64,000 nt of DNA from Actinopolyspora biskrensis. GTDB lineage: Bacteria; Actinomycetota; Actinomycetes; Mycobacteriales; Pseudonocardiaceae. Both the position numbers and the translations under genes were made by a program. This document shows positions 9,801 to 18,546 of the stretch, piece by piece. The stretch spans positions 186,001 through 250,000 of the forward strand of contig NZ_JACBYW010000005.1 in NCBI RefSeq assembly GCF_013408175.1, given 5' to 3'. The notes under the pieces were generated by a model, which did no database searches, was not told where the DNA came from, and saw only the letters and a program-made list of their open reading frames with translations. Numbering within the stretch: the stretch's first letter is position 1; every line of letters starts with the position of its first letter.

Positions 9801-10774
9801 GACAGTCCTCCGGAGGGGGCGAACGAGTCCTCGGCGAGAGCAAGGACCTCTCCGAACTGGCCGACCGGCTGCGTCCCCAGCTGCGGGCCGAGATCTCGGC
9901 CGCTGCCGAGACGATCGAGCGGCACGGCCTGCGGGACTGGAGCTTCGGAGAACTTCCGGCGACGTTCGAGCAGCAGCGCAACGGCCAGGTCGTCAAGGCC
10001 TATCCCGCGCTGGTGGACGAGGGCGACAGCGTGGGGATCCGCGCGTTCGACTCGGCCGAGGAACAGCGTCAGGCCCAGTGGCGCGGCATCAGGCGACTGG
10101 TGCTGCTCAAGGTGCCCTCGCCGGTCAAGTACCTGCAGCGGCAGTTGAGCAATTCGTCCAAGCTGGTCTTCGGCCGCAGCCCGCACGGCGACCAGGCGAC
10201 CCTGTTCGAGGACTGCATCGCCTGCGCGGTGGACGCTCTGATCGAGCAGTTCGGCGGTCCTCCGAACGGGGAGGAAGGGTTCGCCCGGCTGGTGGAACGG
10301 GTGCGTGCCGGGTTGAACGAGACCGCCGCGCACGCGGTGTCGCGGGTGGAGCGGATCCTGGCCGAGCAGCAACGTGTGGAAGCCGAACTGGACGGGGCCC
10401 GGGGACTTTCCGCGGACGCGGCCGAGGACATCCGCACCCAGTTGACCAATCTGGTCCACCCCGGCTTCGTCACGGAGACCGGTTTGCGGAGGTTGGGCGA
10501 TGTTCAGCGGTACTTGCAAGCGATCTCCTACCGGCTCCGCAAGGTCGCGCACCATCCGCGGCGCGACCGGGAACTGATGGACCGCGTGGGCGAGGTCGAA
10601 CAGCGCTACCAGGAAATGCTGGATTCGCTCGGCCCCGGGAAGCCGGCGGGACAGCAGCTCCGATCCATCGGGTGGATGATCGAGGAGCTCCGCGTGAGCT
10701 ACTTCGCCCAGGAACTGGGGACGCCGCACTCGATCTCGGAGAAGCGGATCCACCGGGCCATGGACAAGATCTGA
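6830..10774 (+). CDS. hrpA: ATP-dependent RNA helicase HrpA (DEAH box)
   Basis: 1314 residues, the full length of bacterial HrpA. Walker A GETGSGKTTQ, the DEAH box in LIIDEAHERSLN, motif III (SATID), motif V-like TNVAETSLTV and motif VI QRKGRCGRESEG are all present, followed by the winged-helix, HA2 and OB-fold regions and the long C-terminal HrpA-specific domain (DUF3418). The ATG at 6830 was chosen because GGGGAGG lies directly upstream at 6821; an ATG 45 nt earlier has no ribosome-binding site. DEAH helicases of this type remodel RNA; E. coli HrpA has been linked to mRNA processing and rescue of stalled ribosomes. Confidence 0.95.
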   Translation: MATAPVSPSLSELRESLSELMTQDQRRLRRRIDGARKIREEQALRSVVEEISADLATARERVTRRRERVPELNYPPELPVTQRREDLLAAIRDNQVVVVAGETGSGKTTQLPKMCLELGRGVLGSIGHTQPRRLAARTVAERLAAELDTEVGAPVGYQVRFTERANEDTLVKQMTDGILLAEIQRDALLRRYDTLIIDEAHERSLNIDFILGYLKRILPKRPDLKVIITSATIDPERFSEHFGGAPIVEVSGRTYPVEVRYRPLVDDSDELEDVERDQTTAIGDAVDELCAEGPGDVLVFLSGEREIRDTAEALEQRKPPRTEVLPLYARLSSAEQQRVFQRHSHRRVVLATNVAETSLTVPGIKYVVDPGTARISRYSYRTRVQRLPIEPVSQASANQRKGRCGRESEGICIRLYSEQDFLARQEFTDPEILRTNLASVILRMTSLGLGDVASFPFVQPPDKRQITDGVNLLHELGALDRPSKQGDQRLTRIGGKLAQLPIDPRLARMIVEAENNGCVHETMVIAAALSIQDPRERPAEHQQAADQQHARFTAKHSDFLGYLNLWQYLREQRDELSSNQFRKTCRSEYLNYLRIREWQDLYGQLRQVVNSLDVSVNEQAADEDRVHQSLLAGLLSHIGLKDTERKSDSGKRGQSEYLGARGAKFAIFPGSALFKKQPQWVMAAELVETSKLFARTVARVEPAWIERLAGHLVKRHYSEPHWEKDKGAVMAYERVTLYGVPLVAGRKVNYGRIEPELCRELFIRHALVEGEWDTRHEFFHTNRRLLAEVEELEQRARRRDIVVDDDTLHEFYDQRIGSEVVSARHFDTWWKKVRGDQPDLLTFPRSLLFNETSAAVTDSDYPDFWQQGRHSLALSYQFEPGADADGVTVHVPVSVLNQLSPAGFDWQIPGLREELVIALLKTLPKQLRREFVPVPDHAKATLARVTPHEKPLLEALSEELRRMTGVRVPLDAWDPQRVPDHLRMTFRVVEGQSSGGGERVLGESKDLSELADRLRPQLRAEISAAAETIERHGLRDWSFGELPATFEQQRNGQVVKAYPALVDEGDSVGIRAFDSAEEQRQAQWRGIRRLVLLKVPSPVKYLQRQLSNSSKLVFGRSPHGDQATLFEDCIACAVDALIEQFGGPPNGEEGFARLVERVRAGLNETAAHAVSRVERILAEQQRVEAELDGARGLSADAAEDIRTQLTNLVHPGFVTETGLRRLGDVQRYLQAISYRLRKVAHHPRRDRELMDRVGEVEQRYQEMLDSLGPGKPAGQQLRSIGWMIEELRVSYFAQELGTPHSISEKRIHRAMDKI

Positions 10775-10978
10775 GGGGCCTCGTGGAGTGGCTTGCTCGG
10801 GTGCCGCCAGGCGGCTGCGCCGCTTGGGCTGATTCCCGGGGGGCGACTACGCGGCGAGCGTCCCCGGATTTTGTACGGTTTCGCGCGAAACGCTCCCAGC
10901 GGGCGGGGAGGGGAGCCGCGAGGTGCGTTCCCCGCGAAGCGCTCCCCGAAGCACCCGCCGCGGTGCCGAACGGGCTGA

Positions 10979-11821
10979 TCAGGCCGGCGTCACGGACAGC
11001 ACCATCGAACCGGGACCGGTGTGCGCTCCGATGACCGCGCTGCTTTCCGCGAGGATGGGTTCGTTCGCGGGTTCCACGCGCCGCCGCAGCTCCTCGAGGG
11101 CGGCGCTGGCCCGCTGCTCGGCCATGAAGTGCTCGGCCGCGATGTTGACCCGCCGGGACCCCGCGGTTCTCGCCGCGTGGTCGACGGCTTTCCGCACGGC
11201 CCGCTCGGTGCCGACCGCCTGCCCCACCTGGGTGAGGACGCCTTCGCGCAGTCCCAGCACCGGTTTCAGGGACAGGGCCGTGCCCAGGCTCGCCCGGGCC
11301 GGTCCGATCCGCCCGCCGCGGCGCAGGTACTCGAGGGTGTCCACGTACACCGTTTCGCTGCTTCCGCTCAGCCGGTGGTTCAGCACGTCCAGCACGGTTC
11401 GCACGTCGGCTCCCGCGGCGGCCGTCTCCGCGGCGGCTATGACGGCGTAGCCGAGTCCGAGGCAACAGGTGCTCGAGTCCACCACGTGGATGGGGGTGTC
11501 GAACTCGGCGGCCGCCGTGCGTGCCGCGGCGCAGGTCTGGGACAGGCCGGCGGAGATGTGCACCGAGACCACCGCCTCGACACCCGTGCTGACCGCGTCC
11601 GAGTAGTTCCAGAAGAAGGCCGGGGGCGGGGGTGCTGCCGTGGTCACTTCCTGACCGGAGCGCAGTGCCTCGGCGAGCTGGGCGTGCGGGATGCGTCGCT
11701 CGTCGTTGCTCTCCTCGCCGACGGTCAGTTCCAGCTGCACGACCGAGATGCCGAGTCGTTCGACGAGGTGCGCGGGGACCGATGCGGTGGAATCGGTGAC
11801 GATGGCGACGCGCTGGTTCAT
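10979..11821 (-). CDS. DegV family fatty-acid-binding protein
   Basis: 280 residues. The N terminus VAIVTDSTASVPAHLVERLG is the DegV signature, and later SAGLSQTCAAAR and DSSTCCLGLGYAVIAA match the family's ligand pocket. DegV/FakB proteins bind a fatty acid; in Firmicutes they present it to a fatty-acid kinase, but no FakA gene is in the window. The gene is convergent with hrpA. Upstream there is no Shine-Dalgarno; a TANNNT hexamer sits 6 nt before the ATG, so the mRNA is probably leaderless. Confidence 0.9.
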   Translation of the reverse strand: MNQRVAIVTDSTASVPAHLVERLGISVVQLELTVGEESNDERRIPHAQLAEALRSGQEVTTAAPPPPAFFWNYSDAVSTGVEAVVSVHISAGLSQTCAAARTAAAEFDTPIHVVDSSTCCLGLGYAVIAAAETAAAGADVRTVLDVLNHRLSGSSETVYVDTLEYLRRGGRIGPARASLGTALSLKPVLGLREGVLTQVGQAVGTERAVRKAVDHAARTAGSRRVNIAAEHFMAEQRASAALEELRRRVEPANEPILAESSAVIGAHTGPGSMVLSVTPA

Positions 11822-11827
11822 GCTTTC

Positions 11828-11833
11828 AGGTTA
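11828..11833 (-). promoter_or_regulatory. -10 hexamer for leaderless degV-like mRNA
   Basis: TAACCT on the minus strand, 6 nt upstream of the ATG at 11821. With this spacing transcription would begin at or next to the A of the start codon, which suits the absence of a ribosome-binding site. Confidence 0.45.
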
Positions 11834-11967
11834 GCCATGACCAGCCTTTCGTGTGGTCACCCGTCGAGAGTGACCTGCGTCGCTGACAGGCGGAAATTCG
11901 GCAGGGGTGTCCCAACTTCGGGGGTGAAGTGAGTACCGTCACTCCTATACCCTGGTTACGCTGGGGC

Positions 11968-11979
11968 TACCGGTCGGTA
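11968..11979 (+). promoter_or_regulatory. TACCG-N2-CGGTA palindrome upstream of etfB
   Basis: A perfect 5-2-5 inverted repeat lies in the 290-nt gap before the ETF operon, about 130 nt upstream of the etfB start. A GTTAC at 11955 pairs with the GTAAC that ends the site, extending the symmetry. The form resembles operators of TetR-type regulators of acyl-CoA metabolism, but no regulator gene is adjacent. Confidence 0.35.
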
Positions 11980-12110
11980 ACATCCTTGGTGGTTGGTGTC
12001 ACTGTGCTTTCTACGGGCCACGTGGCAAGGTCAACCTTCCCGGGGACGTGCCGCGCCGGTAGGACCAGCCGGGAAGCCGTCAACAGTCCGCAGGAGGTCG
12101 GAGAGGACCC

Positions 12111-12893
12111 ATGAATATTGCCGTCCTGGTGAAGCAGGTGCCCGACACGTGGTCCGAGCGCAAGCTGTCCGACTCGGACCACACGCTGGATCGGGCGTCC
12201 GCGGACGCGGTGCTGGATGAGATCAACGAGCGGGCCGTTGAGGAGGCGTTGCTGGCCAAGGAGGCCCACGGTGGCGAGGTGACCGTGGTCTGCATGGGCC
12301 CCGAGCGCGCGACCGAGGCGATCCGCAAGGCGCTGTCGATGGGTGCGGACAAGGCGGTGCACCTGGCCGACGAGGCGCTGCACGGAACGGATGCGGTGTC
12401 CACGGCCAAGGCCCTGTCCAAGGTGATCGGCACCCTGGAGTCGGTCGACATGGTGGTCGCGGGCAACGAGTCCACCGACGGTCGCAGCGGCGCGGTCCCC
12501 GCGATGCTGGCCGAGCTGCTCGGCTGGCCGCAGCTGACCTACGCGCGCTCGCTCTCCGTCGACGGGTCGAACGTGTCCATCGAGCGCGAGACCGACGCGG
12601 GAGTGACCAGCGTGCGGGCGGAACTGCCCGTGGTGGTTTCCGTGACGGAGAAGATCAACGAGCCGAGGTACCCCTCGTTCAAGGGGATCATGGCCGCCAA
12701 GAAGAAGCCCGTTTCCACGCTGACCCTGGCCGACGCCGGTATCGAACCGAACGAGGTCGGGCTGTCCGGTGCGGCGACCCAGGTGGTCTCGTCGGCTCCC
12801 GCGCCGCCGAAGGAAGCAGGCCAGCAGGTCACCGACGAGGGCGAGGGCGGTACGCAGATCGTCGATTTCCTGGCGGGCAAGAACCTCGTCTGA
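12111..12893 (+). CDS. etfB: Electron transfer flavoprotein, beta subunit
   Basis: Carries electrons from acyl-CoA and other dehydrogenases to ETF:quinone oxidoreductase as a heterodimer with EtfA. 260 residues, the normal length. MNIAVLVKQVPDTWSE is the standard N terminus and AKGNESTDG-type sequence (VVAGNESTDGRSGAVPA) marks the nucleotide-binding region. The ATG at 12111 follows GGAGGTCGGAGAGG. etfA starts 68 nt downstream on the same strand, forming the usual two-gene operon. Confidence 0.95.
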   Translation: MNIAVLVKQVPDTWSERKLSDSDHTLDRASADAVLDEINERAVEEALLAKEAHGGEVTVVCMGPERATEAIRKALSMGADKAVHLADEALHGTDAVSTAKALSKVIGTLESVDMVVAGNESTDGRSGAVPAMLAELLGWPQLTYARSLSVDGSNVSIERETDAGVTSVRAELPVVVSVTEKINEPRYPSFKGIMAAKKKPVSTLTLADAGIEPNEVGLSGAATQVVSSAPAPPKEAGQQVTDEGEGGTQIVDFLAGKNLV

Positions 12894-12961
12894 GTCGTTC
12901 CGGGTGCTGTGTCACCCCCACCCGGCTTCGTTCGGGTCGCGTTTGAGAAGGGGCTTAATCC

Positions 12962-13921
12962 ATGTCTGAGGTGTTGGTCCTCGTCGACCACGCGGGTGGC
13001 GAGGTCAAGAAGGTCACGTACGAGATGCTCACCGCGGCGCGCAGGTTGGGCGAACCCGCCGCGGTGGTTACCGGTGGGCCCGGTTCCACCGACAAGGTGG
13101 CCGAGGAACTGGCTTCCTCGGGAGCCGCGAAGATCTACACGGCCGAATCGGCCGACATAGACAACTACCTGGTCACACCGCAGGTGGACGTGCTGGCGAG
13201 CCTGGTCGAGCGGGGCTCGCCCGCGGCCGTGCTGACCTCGGCCAGCGTGGACGGCAAGGAGATCGCGGGCAGGCTGGCCGTGCGCACCGGTGCCGGGCTG
13301 CTCTCCGAGGCGGTGGACGTGAACTCCGACGGGGTGGCGAGCCATTCGCTGTTCGGTGGTTCCTACCAGGCCGACGCGAAGTCGGTCTCCGGTATGCCCG
13401 TGATCTCGATGCTGCCGGGAAGCGTGGAGCCGGAAAGCGGTCAGGGCTCGGCCGCCACCGAGTCGGTCGAGGTGCCAGGAGTCGACGCGGCCAAGGCCGG
13501 CGCCGTCACCGGCAGGCAGCCGGCCGAGTCCGGGGACCGGCCGGAACTGACCGAGGCCAACGTCGTGGTTTCCGGCGGACGCGGTGTCGGCAGCTCCGAG
13601 AGCTTCGAGGTGATCGAGAAGCTGGCGGACTCGCTCGGCGCGGCGGTCGGTGCCTCGCGTGCCGCGGTCGACTCCGGCTACTACCCGGCCCAGTTCCAGG
13701 TGGGACAGACCGGTAAGACCGTGTCCCCGCAGCTGTACCTGGCGCTGGGGATCTCCGGCGCCATCCAGCACCGTGCCGGTATGCAGACCTCCAAGACCAT
13801 CGTGGCGGTCAACAAGGACGCCGAGGCCCCGATCTTCGAGATCGCCGACTTCGGTGTCGTCGGTGACCTGTTCAAGGTCGCCCCGCAGCTGACCGAGGAG
13901 GTCGGCAAGCGCAAGGGCTGA
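12962..13921 (+). CDS. etfA: Electron transfer flavoprotein, alpha subunit
   Basis: 319 residues. The C-terminal FAD-binding domain is complete, with [16 protein letters not shown], the [25 protein letters not shown] stretch and the terminal [17 protein letters not shown]. It contributes the FAD site of the ETF dimer. Operon partner of etfB, preceded by GAGAAGGGG. A GC-rich hairpin at 14074-14100 follows and probably ends the transcript. Confidence 0.95.
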   Translation: MSEVLVLVDHAGGEVKKVTYEMLTAARRLGEPAAVVTGGPGSTDKVAEELASSGAAKIYTAESADIDNYLVTPQVDVLASLVERGSPAAVLTSASVDGKEIAGRLAVRTGAGLLSEAVDVNSDGVASHSLFGGSYQADAKSVSGMPVISMLPGSVEPESGQGSAATESVEVPGVDAAKAGAVTGRQPAESGDRPELTEANVVVSGGRGVGSSESFEVIEKLADSLGAAVGASRAAVDSGYYPAQFQVGQTGKTVSPQLYLALGISGAIQHRAGMQTSKTIVAVNKDAEAPIFEIADFGVVGDLFKVAPQLTEEVGKRKG

Positions 13922-13936
13922 CCAAGGGAGTCGGCA

Positions 13937-13971
13937 GCTCGGTTTGGCTCGGGTGGTTGCGCGGCGGTGCC
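13937..13971. repeat. Copy of the dispersed intergenic palindrome family
   Basis: About 35 nt starting GCTCGGTTTGGCTCGGGTGG closely matches the inverted form of the right arm of the repeat at 2247-2289. It lies in the gap after etfA. Confidence 0.5.
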
Positions 13972-14073
13972 GTGGACGAGCGTGGATAAAAGCGGCTGGT
14001 GCCGCCTTGCCCGACGACCGGTCCAGCCGAGCGAGCACTCATCCGAACCGCGGACTCTCCTGAAAGGTGCAAC

Positions 14074-14100
14074 GGGGCGGGTCCACTTCGGGCCCGCCCC
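14074..14100 (+). terminator. GC-rich hairpin after the etf operon
   Basis: GGGGCGGG at 14074 pairs with CCCGCCCC ending at 14100, with three further inner pairs possible and a 5-nt loop. No T tract follows, as is common for actinobacterial terminators. Confidence 0.5.
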
Positions 14101-14199
14101 GGACGCTGTCCGCGATGCACCGCGCATTCACCGAGATTTCCCGTCCCGGCTCCCCGGCGCGCCTACCGGCCGTAGCGCGCACGCGGCTACATCTCGGGT

Positions 14200-14988
14200 A
14201 TGGCAGAAACAGGGCGATCCGGCTCGACGGTGCTGGCTTCGACCGGCGGATCGAACCGGGACGGGACCAACCGCTATTCACTGCACCTGACGGGGAAGGC
14301 CTCCGACGTCCGCGCCGCGCAGCGGTTGCGCCACCGGGTGTTCGCCGGGGAGATGGGGGCCACCGTCCAGGGGGACGCCCCCGGGCGGGAGAGCGACGAC
14401 TTCGACGAGTTCTGCGACCACCTGGTCGTCCGGGACGACGGCTCCGGCGAGCTGGTCGGTACCTACCGGATGCTGCCACCGCACCGCGCGTCGGCCGCCG
14501 GACGGCTCTACTCCGACGCCGAGTTCGACCTGGCGCGACTGGATCCGATACGTCCCGACACGGTCGAGACGGGACGTTCCTGCGTGCATCCGCGCCACCG
14601 GAACGGAGCGGTGGTCGGCCTGATGTGGGCGGGCATCGCGCGCTACATGCTGCTGCACGGTCACCGCTGGTTGGCCGGCTGCGCCTCGGTGCCGCTGCGC
14701 GACGGCGGCGGTACGGCCGCAGGGGTCTGGAACGTGGTCAGCCGGCGCTACTACGCCCCGGAGACCCGGCGGGTCCGTCCCTACACGCCGTGGCGGGTTG
14801 ACTCCCGGGAGCAACCGGAGCGGGGTGGAACCCCTCCGCTGCTGCGCGGGTACCTGCGACTGGGAGCGCGGGTCTGCGGTCCACCCGCGCACGACCGCGA
14901 GTTCGAGGTGGCCGACTTCTTCGTGCTGTTGGACACCGAGGCGATGGACCGCCGGTACCTCGAACGTTTCCTGGGGGCGGCGGGATGA
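14200..14988 (+). CDS. GNAT-type N-acyltransferase, OlsB/hemolysin-like
   Basis: 262 residues. The arrangement (AQRLRHRVFAGEMGA, then LVGTYRMLPPHRA, then ETGRSCVHPRHRNGAV and LMWAGIARYMLL) is that of the OlsB-like family, which in other bacteria moves a 3-hydroxyacyl chain from ACP to an amine such as ornithine. The following gene is an OlsA/PlsC-type O-acyltransferase that overlaps it by ATGA, so the pair could make an acylated amino lipid. In mycobacteria the equivalent pair (Rv3027c/Rv3026c) also sits between etfA and iscS. The lipid product is inference. Confidence 0.82.
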   Translation: MAETGRSGSTVLASTGGSNRDGTNRYSLHLTGKASDVRAAQRLRHRVFAGEMGATVQGDAPGRESDDFDEFCDHLVVRDDGSGELVGTYRMLPPHRASAAGRLYSDAEFDLARLDPIRPDTVETGRSCVHPRHRNGAVVGLMWAGIARYMLLHGHRWLAGCASVPLRDGGGTAAGVWNVVSRRYYAPETRRVRPYTPWRVDSREQPERGGTPPLLRGYLRLGARVCGPPAHDREFEVADFFVLLDTEAMDRRYLERFLGAAG

Positions 14989-16007
14989 GCCCGCCCCGGG
15001 GCTGGTTCCCCGAGTCCCCGTGCGGGCGGCACTGCCTCCCGCGCAGCGGATCCCTTCCCCGGGCCGGGCCGGTAGGCAGGATTCGGCGCCTGCTCGTCGT
15101 GGCGGTGCTGCTGTGCTGCGGGATCCCGCTCGGCTGCGTGTCCCCGCTGCTGCCGACAGGGCTCCGGCGCCGTGCGGCGCGCTTCTGGTTCGGGAGTGTG
15201 CTGGCAGGCTTCGGTGCGGAGCTGCGGGTGCACGGGGACACGTCGTTTCCCGGCGGAGGGGTGGGGACGCTGGTCGTGGCCAACCACGTCTCCTGGCTGG
15301 ACGTCCTGGCGTTGCAGGCGGTATGCCCGATGAGGATGCTCGCCAAGTCGGAACTGCGGAGCTGGCCCCTGCTGGGAACGTTCGCGGTCCGCTCGGGCAC
15401 CCTGTTCATCGAGCGGGGCAGGCTGCGCCGACTGCCCGCCGCGGTGGGCGGGATCGCGGAGGCGCTGAGAACGGGCTCCGTCGTCGGGGTGTTCCCGGAG
15501 GGGACCACGCGGTGCGGGCGGGTCTCCGGGGAGTACCGTCCCGCTGTTTTCCAGGCCGCCCTGGACGCGAACGCCCAGGTCCGTCCCGCCGTGCTGCGTT
15601 ACCGCATCGGCGGGGAGGCGACGACCGCCGCCGCCTTCGTGGGGGACGACACGTTGCTGCGCTCCGTGGTGAACGTGGTGGGAGCGCGCGGTCTCGTGGT
15701 CGAGTTGGAGCTGTTGCCGCCGTTCCCCGCACGGGCGCACGCACCCGCCCCGCGGGAAACGCGGGGCGCGACCACGGGGCGGGGAATTTCCGGCGGCGCT
15801 GACCGGTGTGCGCGTCGTGAACTGGCGCTGCGCTGCGCGCGCGCCGCGGGGTCGGCCGCGCCGGACCGGTCCGTGCCGACGAGCTGGACTTCCAGCAGGG
15901 TCGAAGGTGCAGGATTTCCGGGTGAGCGCTTCGACCGACCCGAGAACCACCCGCAAGGCGACGCGTCAGTGCAAGAAGAGTTCACTGTGGACTCCGCCGT
16001 ACCGTAG
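14985..16007 (+). CDS. 1-acyl-glycerol-3-phosphate acyltransferase-like (PlsC/OlsA family)
   Basis: One hydrophobic N-terminal segment (about residues 35-55) precedes an acyltransferase core with the HX4D motif in NHVSWLD and the FPEGTT motif. It probably puts a second acyl chain on the product of the preceding gene, whose stop it overlaps (ATGA). The core ends near residue 250; the last 90 residues are Arg/Ala/Pro-rich, unlike the family, and run 86 nt into the MFS gene. Either the true protein is shorter and a frameshift hides its stop, or the frame reads on by chance in GC-rich sequence. The catalytic call is firm, the C terminus is not. Confidence 0.8.
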   Translation: MSPPRGWFPESPCGRHCLPRSGSLPRAGPVGRIRRLLVVAVLLCCGIPLGCVSPLLPTGLRRRAARFWFGSVLAGFGAELRVHGDTSFPGGGVGTLVVANHVSWLDVLALQAVCPMRMLAKSELRSWPLLGTFAVRSGTLFIERGRLRRLPAAVGGIAEALRTGSVVGVFPEGTTRCGRVSGEYRPAVFQAALDANAQVRPAVLRYRIGGEATTAAAFVGDDTLLRSVVNVVGARGLVVELELLPPFPARAHAPAPRETRGATTGRGISGGADRCARRELALRCARAAGSAAPDRSVPTSWTSSRVEGAGFPGERFDRPENHPQGDASVQEEFTVDSAVP

Positions 16008-17325
16008 CTTCACGATCGGCCTGCTGCTCGTCGTCACGCTGGTCGCGTTCGAGGCGATGGGGGTGGCCACGGCCCTGCCGACCATAGCCTCCGAATTGGA
16101 CGGACAGCGCTGGTATTCCTGGTCCTTCACACTGTTCATGGCCGCGAGCGCGGTCGGAACCGTCCTGGCGGGGCGGCTCGCCGACCACCGCGGCCCCGCG
16201 CTGCCCCTGCTGCTGGCACTGCCCCTGTTCGCGGCCGGGCTGGTGCTGGCCGGTGCGGCTCCGAACATGCCGGTACTGCTGGTGGCCAGAGCGCTGCAGG
16301 GAATGGGCGGGGGCAGCGTGGCCGTCCCGCTCTACGTGCTGATCGCCAGGGTCTACCCGGAGCGGGACCGTCCCGAGGCGTTCGGGGTGATGTCGGCCGC
16401 GTGGGTGGTTCCCTCGCTGCTCGGCCCGGCCGTCTCGGGGGTGGTCACCGAATACCTGCACTGGAGGTGGGTCTTCCTCGGACTGGCTCCGCTCGTGCTG
16501 CTCGGGGCGGTTTTCCTCGCCTCTACCGTGCTGCGCTCGGGAAGCGAGCGGGAAGGCGCCGCGAGGGAGCGGCGCGGACTCGTTCCCGCCGCGTTGGGCG
16601 CCGGGGCTGGCACGATCGGGATCAACTGGGCCGCCCAGCACCCCGGAGCGGTTTCGGCGGTGTTCGGTGCGCTGGCCGCCGTGCTGCTGTGGCGGTGCTT
16701 TCTCGTGCTGCTGCCCGCGGGAACACTGCGGGCGCGCCCCGGTGTGCCGATGCTGGTGCTGGCTCGTGGACTGCTGGCGGGGGTCTTCTTCACCGCCGAG
16801 GCGTTCGTCCCCCTGGTGCTGACCGTGGTGCACGGTTACTCACCGGCGTTGGCGGGGATTCCGCTCACGCTGGCCTCGCTCGGGTGGACCCTGGGGGCCT
16901 TCCTGCAGAGCCGGTGGGAACGGATCAGCAGAGAGGGCATGATCGCACGGGGTTTCCTGCTGGTCGTGGCGGCGGTGGCCGGAGTGGGCGCCATCGCCCC
17001 CTCGTGGGGGCCTGCCTGGGTGGTTCTGCTGTCCTGGTCGCTCGGCGGGGCGGGGATGGGAATCGCCATAACGAGCACAGCGGTGGGGGTGCTCGGCCGT
17101 TCGGAGGAGTCCGAACGCGGATTCAACTCAGCCGCGCTGCAGATCTCGGACATGCTCGGCCAGGCACTGCTGATAGGGCTGGGAGGCGTGCTGGTCAACC
17201 TGCTCTCCAGCACCGGTGAGCCCACGGTGGGGGTGCTCGTGCTGACCGCGACGTTGATCGTCATCGGTCTGACGGGTGCGCGCCTGGTCATCCGTTCCGG
17301 AAGGACTATCCTGGACGGGCGATGA
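15922..17325 (+). CDS. MFS drug-efflux-type transporter
   Basis: A major facilitator protein of about 467 residues with 12-14 hydrophobic segments starting at [20 protein letters not shown]. Features of the DHA2-like exporters are visible: [11 protein letters not shown] in the loop after TM2 and [20 protein letters not shown] in motif C position. The GTG at 15922 (AGGA 7 nt upstream) is preferred; GTG at 15907 is nearly as good, and an ATG at 15808 would add an unlikely Arg-rich leader. The substrate cannot be told. Its stop overlaps the cysteine desulfurase start (ATGA). Confidence 0.85.
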   Translation: MSASTDPRTTRKATRQCKKSSLWTPPYRSFTIGLLLVVTLVAFEAMGVATALPTIASELDGQRWYSWSFTLFMAASAVGTVLAGRLADHRGPALPLLLALPLFAAGLVLAGAAPNMPVLLVARALQGMGGGSVAVPLYVLIARVYPERDRPEAFGVMSAAWVVPSLLGPAVSGVVTEYLHWRWVFLGLAPLVLLGAVFLASTVLRSGSEREGAARERRGLVPAALGAGAGTIGINWAAQHPGAVSAVFGALAAVLLWRCFLVLLPAGTLRARPGVPMLVLARGLLAGVFFTAEAFVPLVLTVVHGYSPALAGIPLTLASLGWTLGAFLQSRWERISREGMIARGFLLVVAAVAGVGAIAPSWGPAWVVLLSWSLGGAGMGIAITSTAVGVLGRSEESERGFNSAALQISDMLGQALLIGLGGVLVNLLSSTGEPTVGVLVLTATLIVIGLTGARLVIRSGRTILDGR

Positions 17326-18545
17326 CGTACCTGGACCATGCGGCAACCACTCCCATGAGGGCCCGCGCGATCGCCGTGATGAGCGATGCGTTGAGCACGC
17401 TCGGCAACGCCTCCTCACTGCACACCTCCGGCCGACGAGCGCGTCGTGCCGTGGAGGAGTCGCGGGAGGACATCGCGGACGCCCTCGGTGCGCGCCCGTC
17501 CGAGGTGCTGTTCACGGCAGGCGGCACCGAGAGCGACAACCTGGCGGTCAAGGGCATCTTCTGGGCCCGCCGCGCGGTCGACGAGCGGCGGCGCCGGGTG
17601 CTGGCCTCCGCCGTGGAGCACCACGCCGTGCTCGACACGGTGGAGTGGTTGGCCGAGCACGAGGGTGCGGAGGTCACCTGGCTGGAGGCCGACTCCTGGG
17701 GGAGGGTGGCTCCCGAGACGTTCGAGCGGGCCGTGCGGGAGGCCCCGGACGAGGTGGCGCTGGCCACCGTGATGTGGGCCAACAACGAGGTCGGCACGAT
17801 CAACCCGGTCCCGGAGATCGCCGAGATCGCCGAGCGCTACGGTGTTCCGCTGCACACGGACGCGGTCCAGGCCGTGGAGACGCTTCCGGTGGACTTCGGG
17901 AGCAGCGGTGTGTCCGCGTTGACCATGACCGGGCACAAGATCGGTGGCCCCTACGGGGTGGGGGTGCTGGTGCTGTCCAGGGAGGTCGCCTGCACGCCGC
18001 TGCTGCACGGCGGTGGCCAGGAGCGCGAGGTGCGCTCGGGGACTCTCGACACCCCGGCCGTGCTGGCTCTGGCCAGCGCGTTGCGGGAGGCGGTTGACGT
18101 TCGGGACCGGCACGCCGACGAGCTCACGCGCCTGCGGGACCGGCTGATCACGGGAGTTCGCGAGGCGGTGCCCGACGCGGTGCTCAACGGAGACCCGGGT
18201 ACCGTCGAGGGTGGGCGCCTGCCCGGAAACGCGCACTTCACGTTCCCCGGATGCGAGGGTGACAGCCTCCTGATGCTGCTGGACGCGAAGGGGATCGAGT
18301 GCTCCACGGGATCCGCCTGCACCGCCGGCGTCGCCGAGCCCAGCCACGTGCTGCTGGCGATGGGGGCGGATGTGCGGGTCGCGCGTGGTTCGCTGCGGCT
18401 GACACTCGGGCACGATTCGACGGCCGAGGACGTGCGGACGTTTCTGGAGGCGCTCGAACCGGCCGTGCGGCGTGCCCGCAGCGCCGGCCTTTCCGGTTTG
18501 AGCAAGACTTCGGTGGGATCGGCCACCGCCCCTACGGAGGTGTGA
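17322..18545 (+). CDS. iscS: Cysteine desulfurase (IscS/NifS family)
   Basis: Removes sulfur from cysteine through a PLP intermediate and a cysteine persulfide; here it very likely feeds MnmA next door. 407 residues. [16 protein letters not shown] is the family N terminus, [11 protein letters not shown] holds the PLP lysine (Lys206), and the active-site loop [11 protein letters not shown] holds the persulfide cysteine (Cys332). The ATG at 17322 overlaps the MFS stop, and mnmA begins one nucleotide after this gene's stop, so sulfur donor and acceptor are tightly coupled. Confidence 0.95.
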   Translation: MTYLDHAATTPMRARAIAVMSDALSTLGNASSLHTSGRRARRAVEESREDIADALGARPSEVLFTAGGTESDNLAVKGIFWARRAVDERRRRVLASAVEHHAVLDTVEWLAEHEGAEVTWLEADSWGRVAPETFERAVREAPDEVALATVMWANNEVGTINPVPEIAEIAERYGVPLHTDAVQAVETLPVDFGSSGVSALTMTGHKIGGPYGVGVLVLSREVACTPLLHGGGQEREVRSGTLDTPAVLALASALREAVDVRDRHADELTRLRDRLITGVREAVPDAVLNGDPGTVEGGRLPGNAHFTFPGCEGDSLLMLLDAKGIECSTGSACTAGVAEPSHVLLAMGADVRVARGSLRLTLGHDSTAEDVRTFLEALEPAVRRARSAGLSGLSKTSVGSATAPTEV

Positions 18546-18546
18546 G

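Noticed and set aside
6500-10753. A 1417-codon frame opposite hrpA
   Set aside because: It is the mirror of the GC-rich codon pattern of hrpA; no domain resemblance, while hrpA has every helicase motif.
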